Shown piece by piece: positions 1-9,716 of a stretch of DNA of 64,000 nt (its first letter is position 1; every line of letters starts with the position of its first letter). This DNA is from Xylaria sp. FL1777 (taxonomy: Eukaryota; Ascomycota; Sordariomycetes; Xylariales; Xylariaceae). Position numbers and translations under genes: made by a program. The notes under the pieces are model-generated. The model was given only the letters and a program-made list of their open reading frames with translations. It made no database searches and was not told where the DNA came from. Location of the stretch: assembly GCA_022578965.1 (NCBI GenBank), contig MU400604.1, positions 62,001 through 126,000 of the forward strand, in the 5' to 3' direction.

Positions 1-1473
1 AGCTGCAGAGCTGCTCACAGTTGGTACAGGAGGATACGAGTACGGAAAGGGTATGCTGATAGTTGTGGAATATACAGCTGTAGGAGAGGACGCTGGGATG
101 CTAACGACAGTTGTCTCGCTAGTTGGAGGGGTGATGGTTGTAGGAGATACGACAGTAAACGAGGTTTCCGGGATACTAATAGCAGAGGTCTCACTGGTCG
201 GGGGGTATATAATAGTAAACGACGTTTCCGTAATACTAATAATAGTAGTCTCGCTAGTCGGAGGGATGATAGTTGTAGGATATATGATCGTAGAAGAGGG
301 CACTGGCACGCTAATAATAGTAGTCTCGCTTATAGTTGACGCAGGAGGATACGAGACAGTTGTACTAATAGTCGTGGGATAAACGACAGTCGTAGTTGGT
401 GCTGGCTGGCTAATAACGGTGGTGCCGCTCTCAGTGACCCAGATAGTCGGCTGAGCAGTGATGGTCTCGCCCACACTTCCCTGTGACGTGATTGTAACGC
501 CAACCTCCGTGGTCTGAGTGACAGGGATAGTTTCAATGATTGTAAATGCTGTCGTAGCGTAGATGGTCGACGTGCCAGTGCTCGTGAGGTAGACGGTACT
601 GCCCTCTGAGACGGTGGCATATGTAGTCTCGGGAGAAGTCACAGTCTCATAGACAGAGGTTTCGACATGCTCCGTAACTGTGTAAGAGGTATATTCAGTG
701 GCAGTGACCGGGATTTCAGTAACGATCGTGGATGTGGCCGTCCATGTAACGACAACAGTCTCTCCTTCAATAGTCGTCGTCTCTGTCACCGGGCTGATAA
801 GGGTCTTAGTAGTGTACTCAACTTCCCCAGATGTCTCGGTAACTGGAGGCGCTGTTTCAGTCGCTAAAACAGTAGTGTCGACATATGTGACTTCAACACG
901 AGTGGTTGTGTAGACATTTGTCTGTGTCAAGCCGCCGACAGTAATAGTTTCCTATGGCATTAGCAATTAGGGAGAATTCTCAGCCAGTTACGACGCGTTG
1001 TAGGCAACATGAAGTGTCTGCCAAGCGCAAAGGTAGGCAGACAATTACAGAGGGCAGCTTGGATCATAGTACGTACAGTAACAGGGCAGATTGTCGTATA
1101 AGTGAGCTCAACCTGGGTAGTGGTACCAATGGTGGTATCCGGTATCGTGACGGTAACCTCACCTCCGCACGAACCTCCTGGGCACTCCGTTACAACAATA
1201 GTCGAAGTAGTTAAGCTCGTTTCAACATATGTCCTTGGGAAATGTAAGTTTAATCAGGTGGGAAGACGACTAGCGGATGACTTACGATCCCCCAGTAGTC
1301 ACAGTCGACAAAACTGGACAGGTAGTAACAGTCGTATACGTAGTCAGGTAATCTGTCGTAGTGACAGCCGGAGGATAAGGATAAGAAGGAGGAGGAGGAG
1401 GGTAGCTGTAACCGCCATGCTTCCCAGCAATGACTGAGGTAGCCAGCACAAGAATGGTGGAGTAGGCCTTCAT
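1..1473 (-). CDS. Ser/Thr-rich mucin-like secreted protein, 3' part beyond window
   Basis: Three exons are inferred: 1473-1286, 1233-1077 and 951 to beyond base 1. The introns start GTAAGT and GTACGT and end AAG and TAG, and the phases match (2, then 0). No stop occurs in the last frame up to the window edge. The product starts with a hydrophobic signal-like segment (MKAYSTILVLATSVIAG), then a Pro/Tyr-rich stretch. After that come several hundred residues dominated by Thr, Ser, Val, Ile and Pro, with few Cys (a CPGGSC motif near residue 85). This is the look of a heavily O-glycosylated fungal wall or surface protein. The C-terminus, and so any GPI signal, is not visible. No enzymatic domain is recognised. 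The gene model is well supported; the function is only inferred from composition. Confidence 0.75.
95..345 (-). repeat. Degenerate Thr/Ser-rich repeats inside the mucin-like gene
   Basis: Four copies of a motif that reads GTCTC(G/A)CT on the + strand start near 113, 188, 248 and 322. They are spaced about 60 to 75 bases apart, which is 20 to 25 residues. On the coding strand each unit gives a variant of SETTxISxPxSS followed by YPTTI. Such arrays change copy number easily, so length may vary between strains. Confidence 0.55.
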
Positions 1474-4400
1474 GATTACTCTGCCCGATAACGAAGGTAG
1501 AAGTGAGAGTAGCGGAGAGCAAATGGTTCAAGTAACCTTAACGAAGGAGTTACCTGGTAAGCCAATCGCGAAGCTCGTAATCATAAAGATGAAGGCAAAG
1601 AGAAGAGAATGTGGTGTTTGACGACCAGTAGCCAGGTTTATATTCACGGTGAACGTTGATCGTACCGCGGACGCATGATGAAAATCAAGGGCTTCATGGC
1701 ATAGCCAGCAACCAATCTTTCCACTCATGTCGCATCGGCCGACACGGCTTGACGGGTGGCAGCAGGATCAGCTTTCCATCCTCGCTCTACAGGACAGAGA
1801 TCATAAGCGGGCAGGAGCCAGCGATGTGATACGAGGCTAGGAAAACAAAGTCCGGGAAAAAAAACAGGCAGTACATATCAGAAAGAGACCAATAGACAAG
1901 CCGTCAGAGACTGTCGTGTCTCCATGGGCCACATTCGCCTGGACTATCTGTACCTTTAACGATCGATGACATGGTTTCTCATAGGATGGCTTATGCAGCA
2001 GTTCGGCACAACGAATATTGATGGGCCTCCTCGAGAAACAAGGGCTGGGAGGGTCAATCAGACGTTGTGCTCCAGCCGATGGACATGCAGCCAAGACTCC
2101 AGATGGAAGATTGAGAGTATCGGGAGCCCCTGTAGGCGACCAAGGAAGCTCCAGGGGTCATCCACGTTGCTCGAGCGACAGAACGATGTCAAAACCGAGG
2201 CCCCTCAGCACAATATAGCCAGGCAACAGTGTTGTTCTCGCTATGCAGAATCACTCAATAAAATACCAATGCCAGGCCACCGCACATAGTGTATCGTATT
2301 CAGTTGCATGGCAGCCAAGATATGAGGCACCAGCTTGTGAACATGGCTCAAGAAGATGTCGTGTAACCACATGAAAATCATGGAGGGTTGTTGTCGAGGG
2401 GAATCAACCGCATAGTATTTATAATTCTGAGCTATGGCCCCAGGCGTTGACCAAGCCGTCGGAGAGCTCTCTGGACCCGTTATGTCACTGCATCATGAAC
2501 CAACTGATAGGTATCACTGGAATCAGAGCTCGATGGGAGTCGAGGTGTACGCAGACCATGGCGCGGCGGCGTATGTCGTGTCTGCATAGCTATGCCCCTG
2601 GCCGCTGGATGAATGTCGGACGGGGCTCGTGTCGGCACAACTGGGCCGGAACCGGTGCTCTCGAACGAGTGGGCAGCCAGCCAGTCGAAGCAGATGATGA
2701 TCAGTGTCACCCAGTAGTCAGGACAACCCGGCAGAGCTCCTGTGAGATGACGGAAATCGACCATGCGGCGCGGTGCAATGCGATGCGGTGCGACCGGTGT
2801 TGGCAAAACTGGTTTTGCAATTATCGCCACCGTTTACAAAGCCGTATTGCTTTTTCCCACCAACCCCGCCATTTTCGCTTTCCATAGGCCCGTGACATAG
2901 CCAGCCGGTCTCGTCTTGCCCCTCTCCTCATGATCTTCACGTCTTGATCCTGCCCTCAGCCCGCGGGCAGAGCCATAGATACCTCCCCCCCAACCGGTCC
3001 TGTCTACATTCAATAGGCCTAGGATTACTACTGGAATTTTAGATTGGCTTGCCCGAGTTTGAATACTTACCTAGGTAAGGTTAGTCATGTAAGCTCTGTA
3101 TGGGCGATGTAGTTATTGTTGGGCTGCTACCTTCGGTATCATAGTACTCGTTTATTCCGATATACACCACTCACAGGTGTGACTTCTGACCACGTTCCCG
3201 GGGTTTCCGAATGGTTTTCTTTTTCGGAAAGGAGCGATTTTGGTCATTGGGCAGTACATTTGGTGGGAGAAATGTCAAGTCCCATTTCTCGCCGAGAGTT
3301 CGAATGAGTTAAAGTAGATGTCGTACGCCGTACATTAAGTAAGTACACTACCTAGTATGTACCTAAGAATGGTACCTTTAATTAGCTGGGTACCTTACAC
3401 TGCACTAGTGCAGGAACAATACCTATGTACCTAGGCAGGCATCCAAGCCAAAGTATACCCCTATTAGTTAGTTATATGTAATGAATTCCCAACAGTAGAT
3501 AGTATTGTTCAATAAAATCGTCTAATAAATTGGGTTAGGTGTAGACGAAGACACTTCAACTGGAGGATATTTCGCCAAGCTGGGTTGCCTTCTATAAGAA
3601 GCATCTACAGTAAATGAAGTTGGCGCAGGATCAGGGGATTCACATTGTAATACTATCTATAATGAAGACGTCATAACGCCACAATAAACCTACGGATGTT
3701 TATAGAGATGCAATGATCTGTCTAGAAAAGAATACCTACACACGCAGATCCTTTACGTTACACCTGGAATTTAGTGTACAGACCTATAGGTTTGTAGCTC
3801 TCTAAACAGATAAATAGGAGACAGCAATAAGGTATTCCCTCGGCTATCCTGTAGGTATAGGCTCGAGTTTATAATATCTGTATCACGTGTATCACCGTAG
3901 CAGGCGTGTTAGATGCCCTTTAGCAAACAGACCCTACATCATTCGATATGGCATTCCCTGTCAAGCCTACCTAGGTGGTTACCGCGCTGTCCTATATAAT
4001 ATCCCACGGGATGCACAGGGAACATGCCTAACAACTCCGATGACCAAATACAGTCAAAGTATAATAAAATTGGCTCTACAACTGAAGACACGCTCCATTG
4101 CAGGGAACTAAGTACGACGTAGATAGCTGAGATCAAAAAATACTTAGCAGCACCTGGTCGAAGAGCGCGCCGCGGTGAGAGGAAAGGATTGGTATATAAC
4201 TAAAGCTACATAAAATAGACAAAGGAGAGGTTTCATGCCCTAGCTCGTTCTGACAGCTCCTAAGCAGAACACGGGACTATAGAAGCAAGAATCCAGCTTC
4301 CAATATCGTTGCAAATGTCCGGTATATAGTCTATATCATCAACTCATGCGTCCATGTGTACTTGGTGACGCTCAACTTGGTCAGGCCGCACATACTATGG

Positions 4401-4739
4401 TCTTCAGCCGTTGTGGTTTAGCTGTATCTGCATACTCTTGGCCAAATTCGTGTCTCCTGGTAATGCAGTGTTCCATGAGTTGATTGTAGTGAGTAAAGCT
4501 TGCCTAGTTACAAGAGCTATAAGCCATGGAGGTCTATCTTAGTATTGCAAGTATCAAGACAGTCGCCTAATTTAAGAATATAGCGTTATTTAAGTTAAAG
4601 AACTATGAAACTCGTCTGGTTGAGCCGCCTAGGATGTCCTCTACAACGAATTCAGACTCGCTCCCACACCACACCTTTGAAATAATATGGAAGGGATGCG
4701 GCCACGAGTCTACCTGTGCGGAGGGGTAAAATGGCATGT
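1474..4739. other. Gene-poor intergenic DNA
   Basis: Only short overlapping open frames occur here, with no recognisable protein, on both strands. The segment just above 1474 is the upstream region of the mucin-like gene. From about 2990 the DNA becomes more AT-rich and carries copies of the TACCTAGGTA palindrome, for example TTACCTAGGTAA at 3067-3078 and related forms near 3428 and 3968. I see no functional RNA gene in this stretch. Confidence 0.6.
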
Positions 4740-4922
4740 TAAAAAAAGAGTTATTAGTGGTGTGGCCTGGATTCGAACGCGCTTCCTAGATACCTCAAAA
4801 AAGAATCGAGGGCTTAAGGCGAACTCAACATCCCTTGACCGGAAAACACCTGCTGCCTATGGCCCTGCCTCTGACACAGGCGTTGTTCCTGCCGACTACT
4901 TTACCACTCGACCACGAGGCGT
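4740..4922 (-). other. tRNA-like / Pol III promoter-like relic
   Basis: Read on the minus strand, 4914-4904 is TGGTCGAGTGG, a good A-box of the tRNA-Leu/Ser kind. 4779-4769 is CGTTCGAATCC, a near-perfect B-box, preceded by TAGGAAGCGCG, which resembles the variable-arm and T-arm region of fungal tRNA-Leu. A run of seven T follows at 4747-4741. The two boxes are about 140 bases apart, and neither the acceptor stem nor the T-stem pairs properly. An intact tRNA is therefore unlikely. A decayed tRNA, a chimera, or a tRNA-derived SINE head are the options. Confidence 0.3.
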
Positions 4923-5164
4923 GGGAGGGGAACGTCTGTTAAAAGGGTGCGCACTCAGAATAAGTTATATACTTGGTACCTGATGGGTATACTTGGTACT
5001 TAGGTACATCAACATGATAAGGGTAGTAAGAGCATTGGCATTATCAACACCAACTATTTTAATCTCCCCTTGGACCTTCCTAGAGTGCTTGCCTATGTAG
5101 ATGTATTTTTTACCTAGTAGGCTACGAGTACTTCTCTAAAATACCTTCAACAACTCTACCTAGG
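4923..5164. other. Short intergenic spacer
   Basis: No gene is seen. The segment holds several TACCT/AGGTA-type words (near 4974, 4997 and 5157-5166). Confidence 0.5.
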
Positions 5165-5614
5165 TAATGTTCTCTCTCCAGAAGTCTCGCATCACATCCT
5201 CAGGAGAGTCTTCCGGTTGCCATTCAGGCTTCATGACAAAAACTGAACCTATACCACTCCAGGAAAGCCAGTGCCGCCTCAATTTGGTTCAGCTGTATTC
5301 AGTCTGGGATGGTTCCCCAAAAAGCCTCGCGGAGTTCATGAGTATGATTGTACTCCGGTCCAAATCCATTAGGACCCAGTTTGTGGAAAAGCATCTCAAT
5401 AATCCAATGGAGCAATGCGTAGGTGAACAACATATGCGACATCTTGACGCTCTTTAACAGTAACTTTGTACAAGATGCTTAAGGCGCCATCTGTGAACCT
5501 TGTCAACGAGGCAAGATGCTGGCCAATTACTGCTAGAGCTACATCTGTAAGTTCCGCATCCGAAAGAACGATAGGTTATGGAAACAAGATTTCCTTTAAT
5601 TGCCTATCAATCTT
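5165..5614 (-). pseudogene. Broken open-frame relic, perhaps of a fungal APH-like kinase
   Basis: The minus strand gives protein-like sequence broken by stops and a frame change. One frame reads RQLKEILFP, a stop, then PIVLSDAELTDVALAV and on through SLTRFTDGALSILYKVTV to YVVHLR before another stop. A second frame, overlapping its end, continues with ALLHWIIEMLFHKLGPN, HELREAFWGTIPD, a stop, and EAALAFLEWYRFSF. The pattern FTDGALSILYKV followed by a hydrophobic strand is reminiscent of the N-lobe of fungal phosphotransferase-like proteins, but that is from memory and unverified. Two stops lie between otherwise coherent blocks, so if this was a gene it is dead. It could also be chance. Confidence 0.35.
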
Positions 5615-7008
5615 AATTAGGTATCAAGAAATAGATGCACATCGATGTCCTCCAGAATTGCTAACCATGAGAACGTACGATAAGCTTCCTTGATCAAGGA
5701 ATAGCTCACACGTTTTTCCCTTTGAAGAACCTATTGCGCTGAAGAATAAATAAGATAAAAGTGTTGATTTGACCCCATCTTACGTTACGAAATACTAAGC
5801 TGAAAAGTGAATGCGCATAATAGGCTATGTAAGCATGCTGGAACACCGGCAAAACGTAGACGAGAAACCAATAAACCTTTTCAGCCACCTTTGCGTTCAA
5901 AAATATTCAATCGTAGAAATTAAAAAATGAGTCTATTTAAAGGTATACCAGCATTTAGGATTACATAATTTCTTGCTTCATATCTACTCAAGAAAATGGT
6001 AATAAAGTTCATCCGCCTACTTGTTCAAAGCAAAGCACAATCTTATGTATGCTAGACATGCAGCAGTGTCAAAACTTTATTATAACATTGTCTCCCAGAT
6101 GAGCTAACTAGCGAATACCAATAGCGCTGTCAGGAATCGAACCTAACTCCCAATTAGTAGAGTCATACTGGCACCCGGGTGTGCAACCATCAACTCTCCC
6201 AACATGCATATAGTTCAAACGTCACCCCTTTCATGTCATATGCCCGAAACATTCTCGTATGGAATAATTTGACATTGAACATTTGACATCGGCGAACTAT
6301 CAAAAGGTTCTAGCAGATACCAGGAAAATATGCGTGCTACGTGAGACTAAATATAAATAAAACAGATAGTTACCTACATAAAATCACTAAGTTGCTTCAA
6401 GTCCGTTTTGCGGAGAAAATACTCCACATAGTACCTATCCAGGTACCTACCTTGCCTACCTACTGTAGGTACCTACAAGTCCCACACTTCCCCGTCCTAA
6501 CCGGAGAGCCGAGGTACCATTTTCGATCTGATAAGGTAATTTCTAGTTTACCCAACTGACTACTAGCCTGCGGCTGCCTTCACTTAATCTGGCATCTCCT
6601 CATCGTAGATTGCATGTGAGTGGTTGAAGGCCAATAATCTCCGTATTACTTAGAAGTTTCCCGCTGCCATTCTACTCACTCTCACTTGTGTCGTCTCTCT
6701 TTAACACAAGCATCTAATACCTATTCATGGCCATTCCTTGTTGTGTTGGTTTGTCACTTGATATGCTAGTTTAGATCTCATTCCCTGCGCCTCATTTCAT
6801 GGTGTACGCCGCTGCTAGATCCTTTCTTTCGAGGCCGCCTTTCGAGCCAGCCCGAGCCAGCCCATTAGCCTGTATGAGCTATTTGTTTAGGAACATAACA
6901 AGCCGATCACAAATTGGCAACCCTGATTTGCTCCCCCCCCCCACCAAGATCGATAGACAAGTGGCATTCGGCCCCTTCGATCACTATAACCGAGGCGAAT
7001 TGAGTTGA
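5615..7008. other. Intergenic DNA upstream of the Pex11-like gene
   Basis: No convincing coding sequence is seen. The region is moderately AT-rich up to about 6400 and has dense TACCTA/TAGGTA words near 6437-6477. A B-box-like GGTTCGATTCC occurs on the minus strand at 6143-6133, without a foldable tRNA around it. A run of C at about 6932-6942 lies in the promoter-proximal part. Confidence 0.5.
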
Positions 7009-7017
7009 TATATAAAG
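7009..7017 (+). promoter_or_regulatory. TATA-like box before the Pex11-like gene
   Basis: TATATAAAG lies 49 bases before the ATG at 7066, inside an A/G-rich leader. The short distance would leave a leader of only about 20 to 30 bases, so its use as the core promoter is uncertain. Confidence 0.3.
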
Positions 7018-7065
7018 AGGAAGAGAAGGAAGAATATCCAAACGAACGCCAGCAGGAGAAACAGC

Positions 7066-8073
7066 ATGTCGTCGACCGAAATCACCTCGACCACGGACCT
7101 GCCCACGGGCGACCCGGTACCGTCCTCGACGGCCCCCGTGCCCGCCCCGAAAGCCGCGCCCTTCCCTCTGCGCTCGCTCCTGGCCGCCACGCCGTCCAAC
7201 GTGGACGCCTTCCTGGCACACCTGCAGCGCTGCCTGTCGACGCCCACGGGCATCGACACGGTGCTGCAGATCGTGTGCTACTCGTCGCGGCTGACGGCCG
7301 CGGTCCTCACGACACTGGTGCAGCCGGCGCTACAACGCAGCGCGTCGCGGCTGATCGCGCTCGCGGGCGCGCTCCCGCCGTCCGCGACCCTCATCTTCGA
7401 CGCCAAGGCCCTGCCCTCGTCAAGCGTGGCGCTCGTGCTGGACCTCGCGAAGCGGCTCAAGGCCCTGAGCGGCCTGACGAGCGAGGCGCGCACCATCCTG
7501 CGCCTCTGGGGCCTCCTGAGCATGTACTTCTGGGCGCGGCGGCTCGTGCTCAACTGGCGACAGAAGAAGCAGAACAGCAGCGCCGCCGACAACAACAACA
7601 ATAGCAATGCTAGTGGTAGTGGTAGCACCGCGTTCGAGACGAGCATGGCGTGGTCGCAGCTCGCGACCTGCATCGCCTTCCAGAGCCTCGAGAACGGCGC
7701 GTACCTGGCGTCCAAGGGCGTGCTGAACTGGGCGCCGGCGACGCAGGGCAAGGCGGCGCGGTGGAGCGCGCGGTTCTGGGGCTCCTTCGTGGGCCTCGAG
7801 CTCGTCCGCCTCTTCTACGAGTCCTCGCGGCGCGGCCGGCGCACGCGCGCCGAGAAGTTCGCCGGCGGCAAGACCGTCGCCGTCGTCGAGCGCGAGGAGC
7901 GCGAGTGGACCGAGACCTGGCGCAAGACGGTCGTGCGCAACCTCGCCTGGGCCCCCCTCACCGTGCACTGGGGCCTCGAGCAGGGCCTCGTGTCCGAGCT
8001 GACTGTCGGCGCGCTCGCCTCCGTCCCCAGCGTCCTGCAGATCCGCGACCTGTGGCGCAAGACGGCGGAGTAA
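7066..8073 (+). CDS. Pex11-family (Pex11C-like) peroxisome elongation/division protein
   Basis: This is a single-exon gene of 335 residues ending in TAA. After a Pro/Ser/Thr-rich start it shows the Pex11 pattern: a first amphipathic helix region (FLAHLQRCLSTPTGIDTVLQ, about residues 50-69), a hydrophobic stretch, then SGLTSEARTILRLWGLLSMY around residues 135-155. The latter is the family hallmark, in which an R.x.L.R.x.x.G block precedes a membrane segment. A low-complexity Asn/Ser linker follows near residues 170-185, then further hydrophobic helices to the C-terminus. Pex11 proteins bind and remodel the peroxisomal membrane before fission. The length and divided-helix layout suit the fungal Pex11C type rather than classical Pex11, but subtype is a guess. 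The gene is strikingly G/C-rich at third codon positions compared with its AT-leaning flanks. Confidence 0.82.
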   Translation: MSSTEITSTTDLPTGDPVPSSTAPVPAPKAAPFPLRSLLAATPSNVDAFLAHLQRCLSTPTGIDTVLQIVCYSSRLTAAVLTTLVQPALQRSASRLIALAGALPPSATLIFDAKALPSSSVALVLDLAKRLKALSGLTSEARTILRLWGLLSMYFWARRLVLNWRQKKQNSSAADNNNNSNASGSGSTAFETSMAWSQLATCIAFQSLENGAYLASKGVLNWAPATQGKAARWSARFWGSFVGLELVRLFYESSRRGRRTRAEKFAGGKTVAVVEREEREWTETWRKTVVRNLAWAPLTVHWGLEQGLVSELTVGALASVPSVLQIRDLWRKTAE

Positions 8074-8924
8074 GGGCGGGGAGCTGATGATGACGATGAT
8101 GAGAACTTTAGTGCCTTTGGAGAGCACGGCATTCAGTATTCATTCATAAATATCAAGCGAGCGTTGGATTGAGACGCTTCACCCGAGACCAGACCTTGTT
8201 AGATTACCGCGGCGAAAATGAAGGGGTAGCTAGTTAACTCCTTAACCGAGAATAGGGATTAGGAGAGCAGAACTCTTCAACTAATGTATATAAGAGCCGA
8301 AGAAGGAGCATGACTACTTTGTGATGGCATAGTCGGCCTTCGATGGGATGCGAAGAGGTAGTGGATTCGTATAGGTTCACTAGTCGTATAATTCCCGGAT
8401 CATACCAGTTTATTTACTTTACTTTGCTCTACTTTACTTTACGGCCGTAATCGATGAGAGACAGAATCGTCAATTCATCTATGGTGCCGTTCACGTAGTA
8501 ACAAGAATAGGTAGTACAAGCATGTTCTTATCCCGTTGGCTGAATTGAACTAACGGGCTCGAGAAACAGAGACATAGATTCATTCCCGAGCATACTCGAG
8601 TTATAAAATACAATCGAATGTGAGTATTCGAGCGCAACGACTACTATTAGTACAAGACAGGATATGTCTAATTTCGAAATACAGCCCCACAACTCAAGGA
8701 GCCAGATTTCATGCTCATGCTTTCCACTCTTTTCAAAATGTACATATGCTGGTATCATTCCTCATACCGGTAGTCCAAAACGCCATTGCTCTGAGTAGGT
8801 GACCCTCATAAAACTCCGGATACCTTCCTTTTCATCAAACATTACGCCCCTTGAAAATGGGGACCTTTACCCTCACTGGCTCCCACTCTCTTTCCATGCG
8901 ATCAGCACACCATCATTATGATTA
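8074..8924. other. Convergent intergenic region
   Basis: This is the downstream space shared by the Pex11-like gene (+) and the surface-protein gene (-). It contains AT-rich trailer sequence (for example CATAAATAT near 8144) and tandem TTTAC words near 8410-8442. No gene is supported. Confidence 0.5.
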
Positions 8925-9716
8925 TTAGATAAGAAACGCGATAACCAGAGTCCCCGTTAAAGCTGTTAGCATGCCGGTCCTAAATTGCAATATCGTTTTC
9001 GCACCTCCGGTGAAAACAGTATCGAATGGACTTCCACCTCCCGATGAACCTCGATCCTCGTTGCCCGTTTGCGTGGGGCTAGGCGTACTCGTCGAGGATG
9101 TTGTAGTCACACCCCCGGTCTCGGTAAGGGTGACGCCGCCTGTCGCGTCAACCTCGCTTGAAGTGCTTGTTATCGTTGCCGAGCTTTCGACGCTGCTGGT
9201 TGTCGATGTCGTTACCGTTGTTGAGCTTTCGATGCTGCTACTAGATATGGACGTCGTCATTGTCGACGAGCTTTCTGCTGTGCTTGTTATAGATGTGGAC
9301 GTTTCTGGTGTCTGGCTAGGTGTTAAAAAGGTACGTGTTGTAGATGGCTTCACAGTCGTCGAAGTTACCGAAGTGACCTGAAAATTAGGACACAGCGCAT
9401 CTAGGAGCCCGCCTTGCAATGTCAGTCCTAGCAGAGAGCCATCGTTGACTTCGATATGCTTGCAAGCTGCTATGACATTCACTTGCTCTTGTTGGACTCC
9501 CTCCGCACAACTGTCCGAGCACTGCACCCCATCTTTGAAATCGCTGCGCGAACAGCCACGTATTGTGCTACCATAGGCAGCAAGACACGATAGCGAAGGA
9601 ACTTGAATTATTGTTATAGTCTGAAAGTCTTGGAGTGAAACAGCCGAAGTCGTCGAGGCAATGGTCAACAGTTGAAAAAGCTGTATGAACCTTCGTGATG
9701 GCCGATAACCGTTCAT
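8925..9716 (-). CDS. Six-Cys, Ser/Thr-rich secreted protein, probably GPI-anchored
   Basis: This is a single-exon gene of 263 residues. Residues 1-25 form a signal peptide (a basic start, then FIQLFQLLTIASTTSA). A cysteine domain follows with Cys at about 44, 55, 66, 70, 85 and 109 and the ending GGLLDALCPN. Next is a long Ser/Thr linker (about 113-225) rich in TSTT and SSS runs. The chain ends with Gly/Ser-rich sequence and a hydrophobic tail (ALTGTLVIAFLI), typical of a GPI-anchor addition signal. The spacing is not a convincing CFEM domain, which has eight Cys. The C...C...C-S-x-x-C...C...LCPN layout recurs in uncharacterised fungal cell-surface proteins. Role: wall or membrane surface protein of unknown function. 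Confidence 0.8.
   Translation of the reverse strand: MNGYRPSRRFIQLFQLLTIASTTSAVSLQDFQTITIIQVPSLSCLAAYGSTIRGCSRSDFKDGVQCSDSCAEGVQQEQVNVIAACKHIEVNDGSLLGLTLQGGLLDALCPNFQVTSVTSTTVKPSTTRTFLTPSQTPETSTSITSTAESSSTMTTSISSSSIESSTTVTTSTTSSVESSATITSTSSEVDATGGVTLTETGGVTTTSSTSTPSPTQTGNEDRGSSGGGSPFDTVFTGGAKTILQFRTGMLTALTGTLVIAFLI

Noticed and set aside
2447..2887. 146-codon frame and an overlapping 116-codon opposite frame
   Set aside because: Both overlap in GC-rich DNA with no recognisable domain, start context or intron structure.
6126..6205. Minus-strand tRNA candidate with a perfect B-box GGTTCGATTCC and a pairing T-stem
   Set aside because: No acceptor-stem pairing, no proper A-box and no seven-base anticodon loop can be drawn, so it is probably chance or an old relic.
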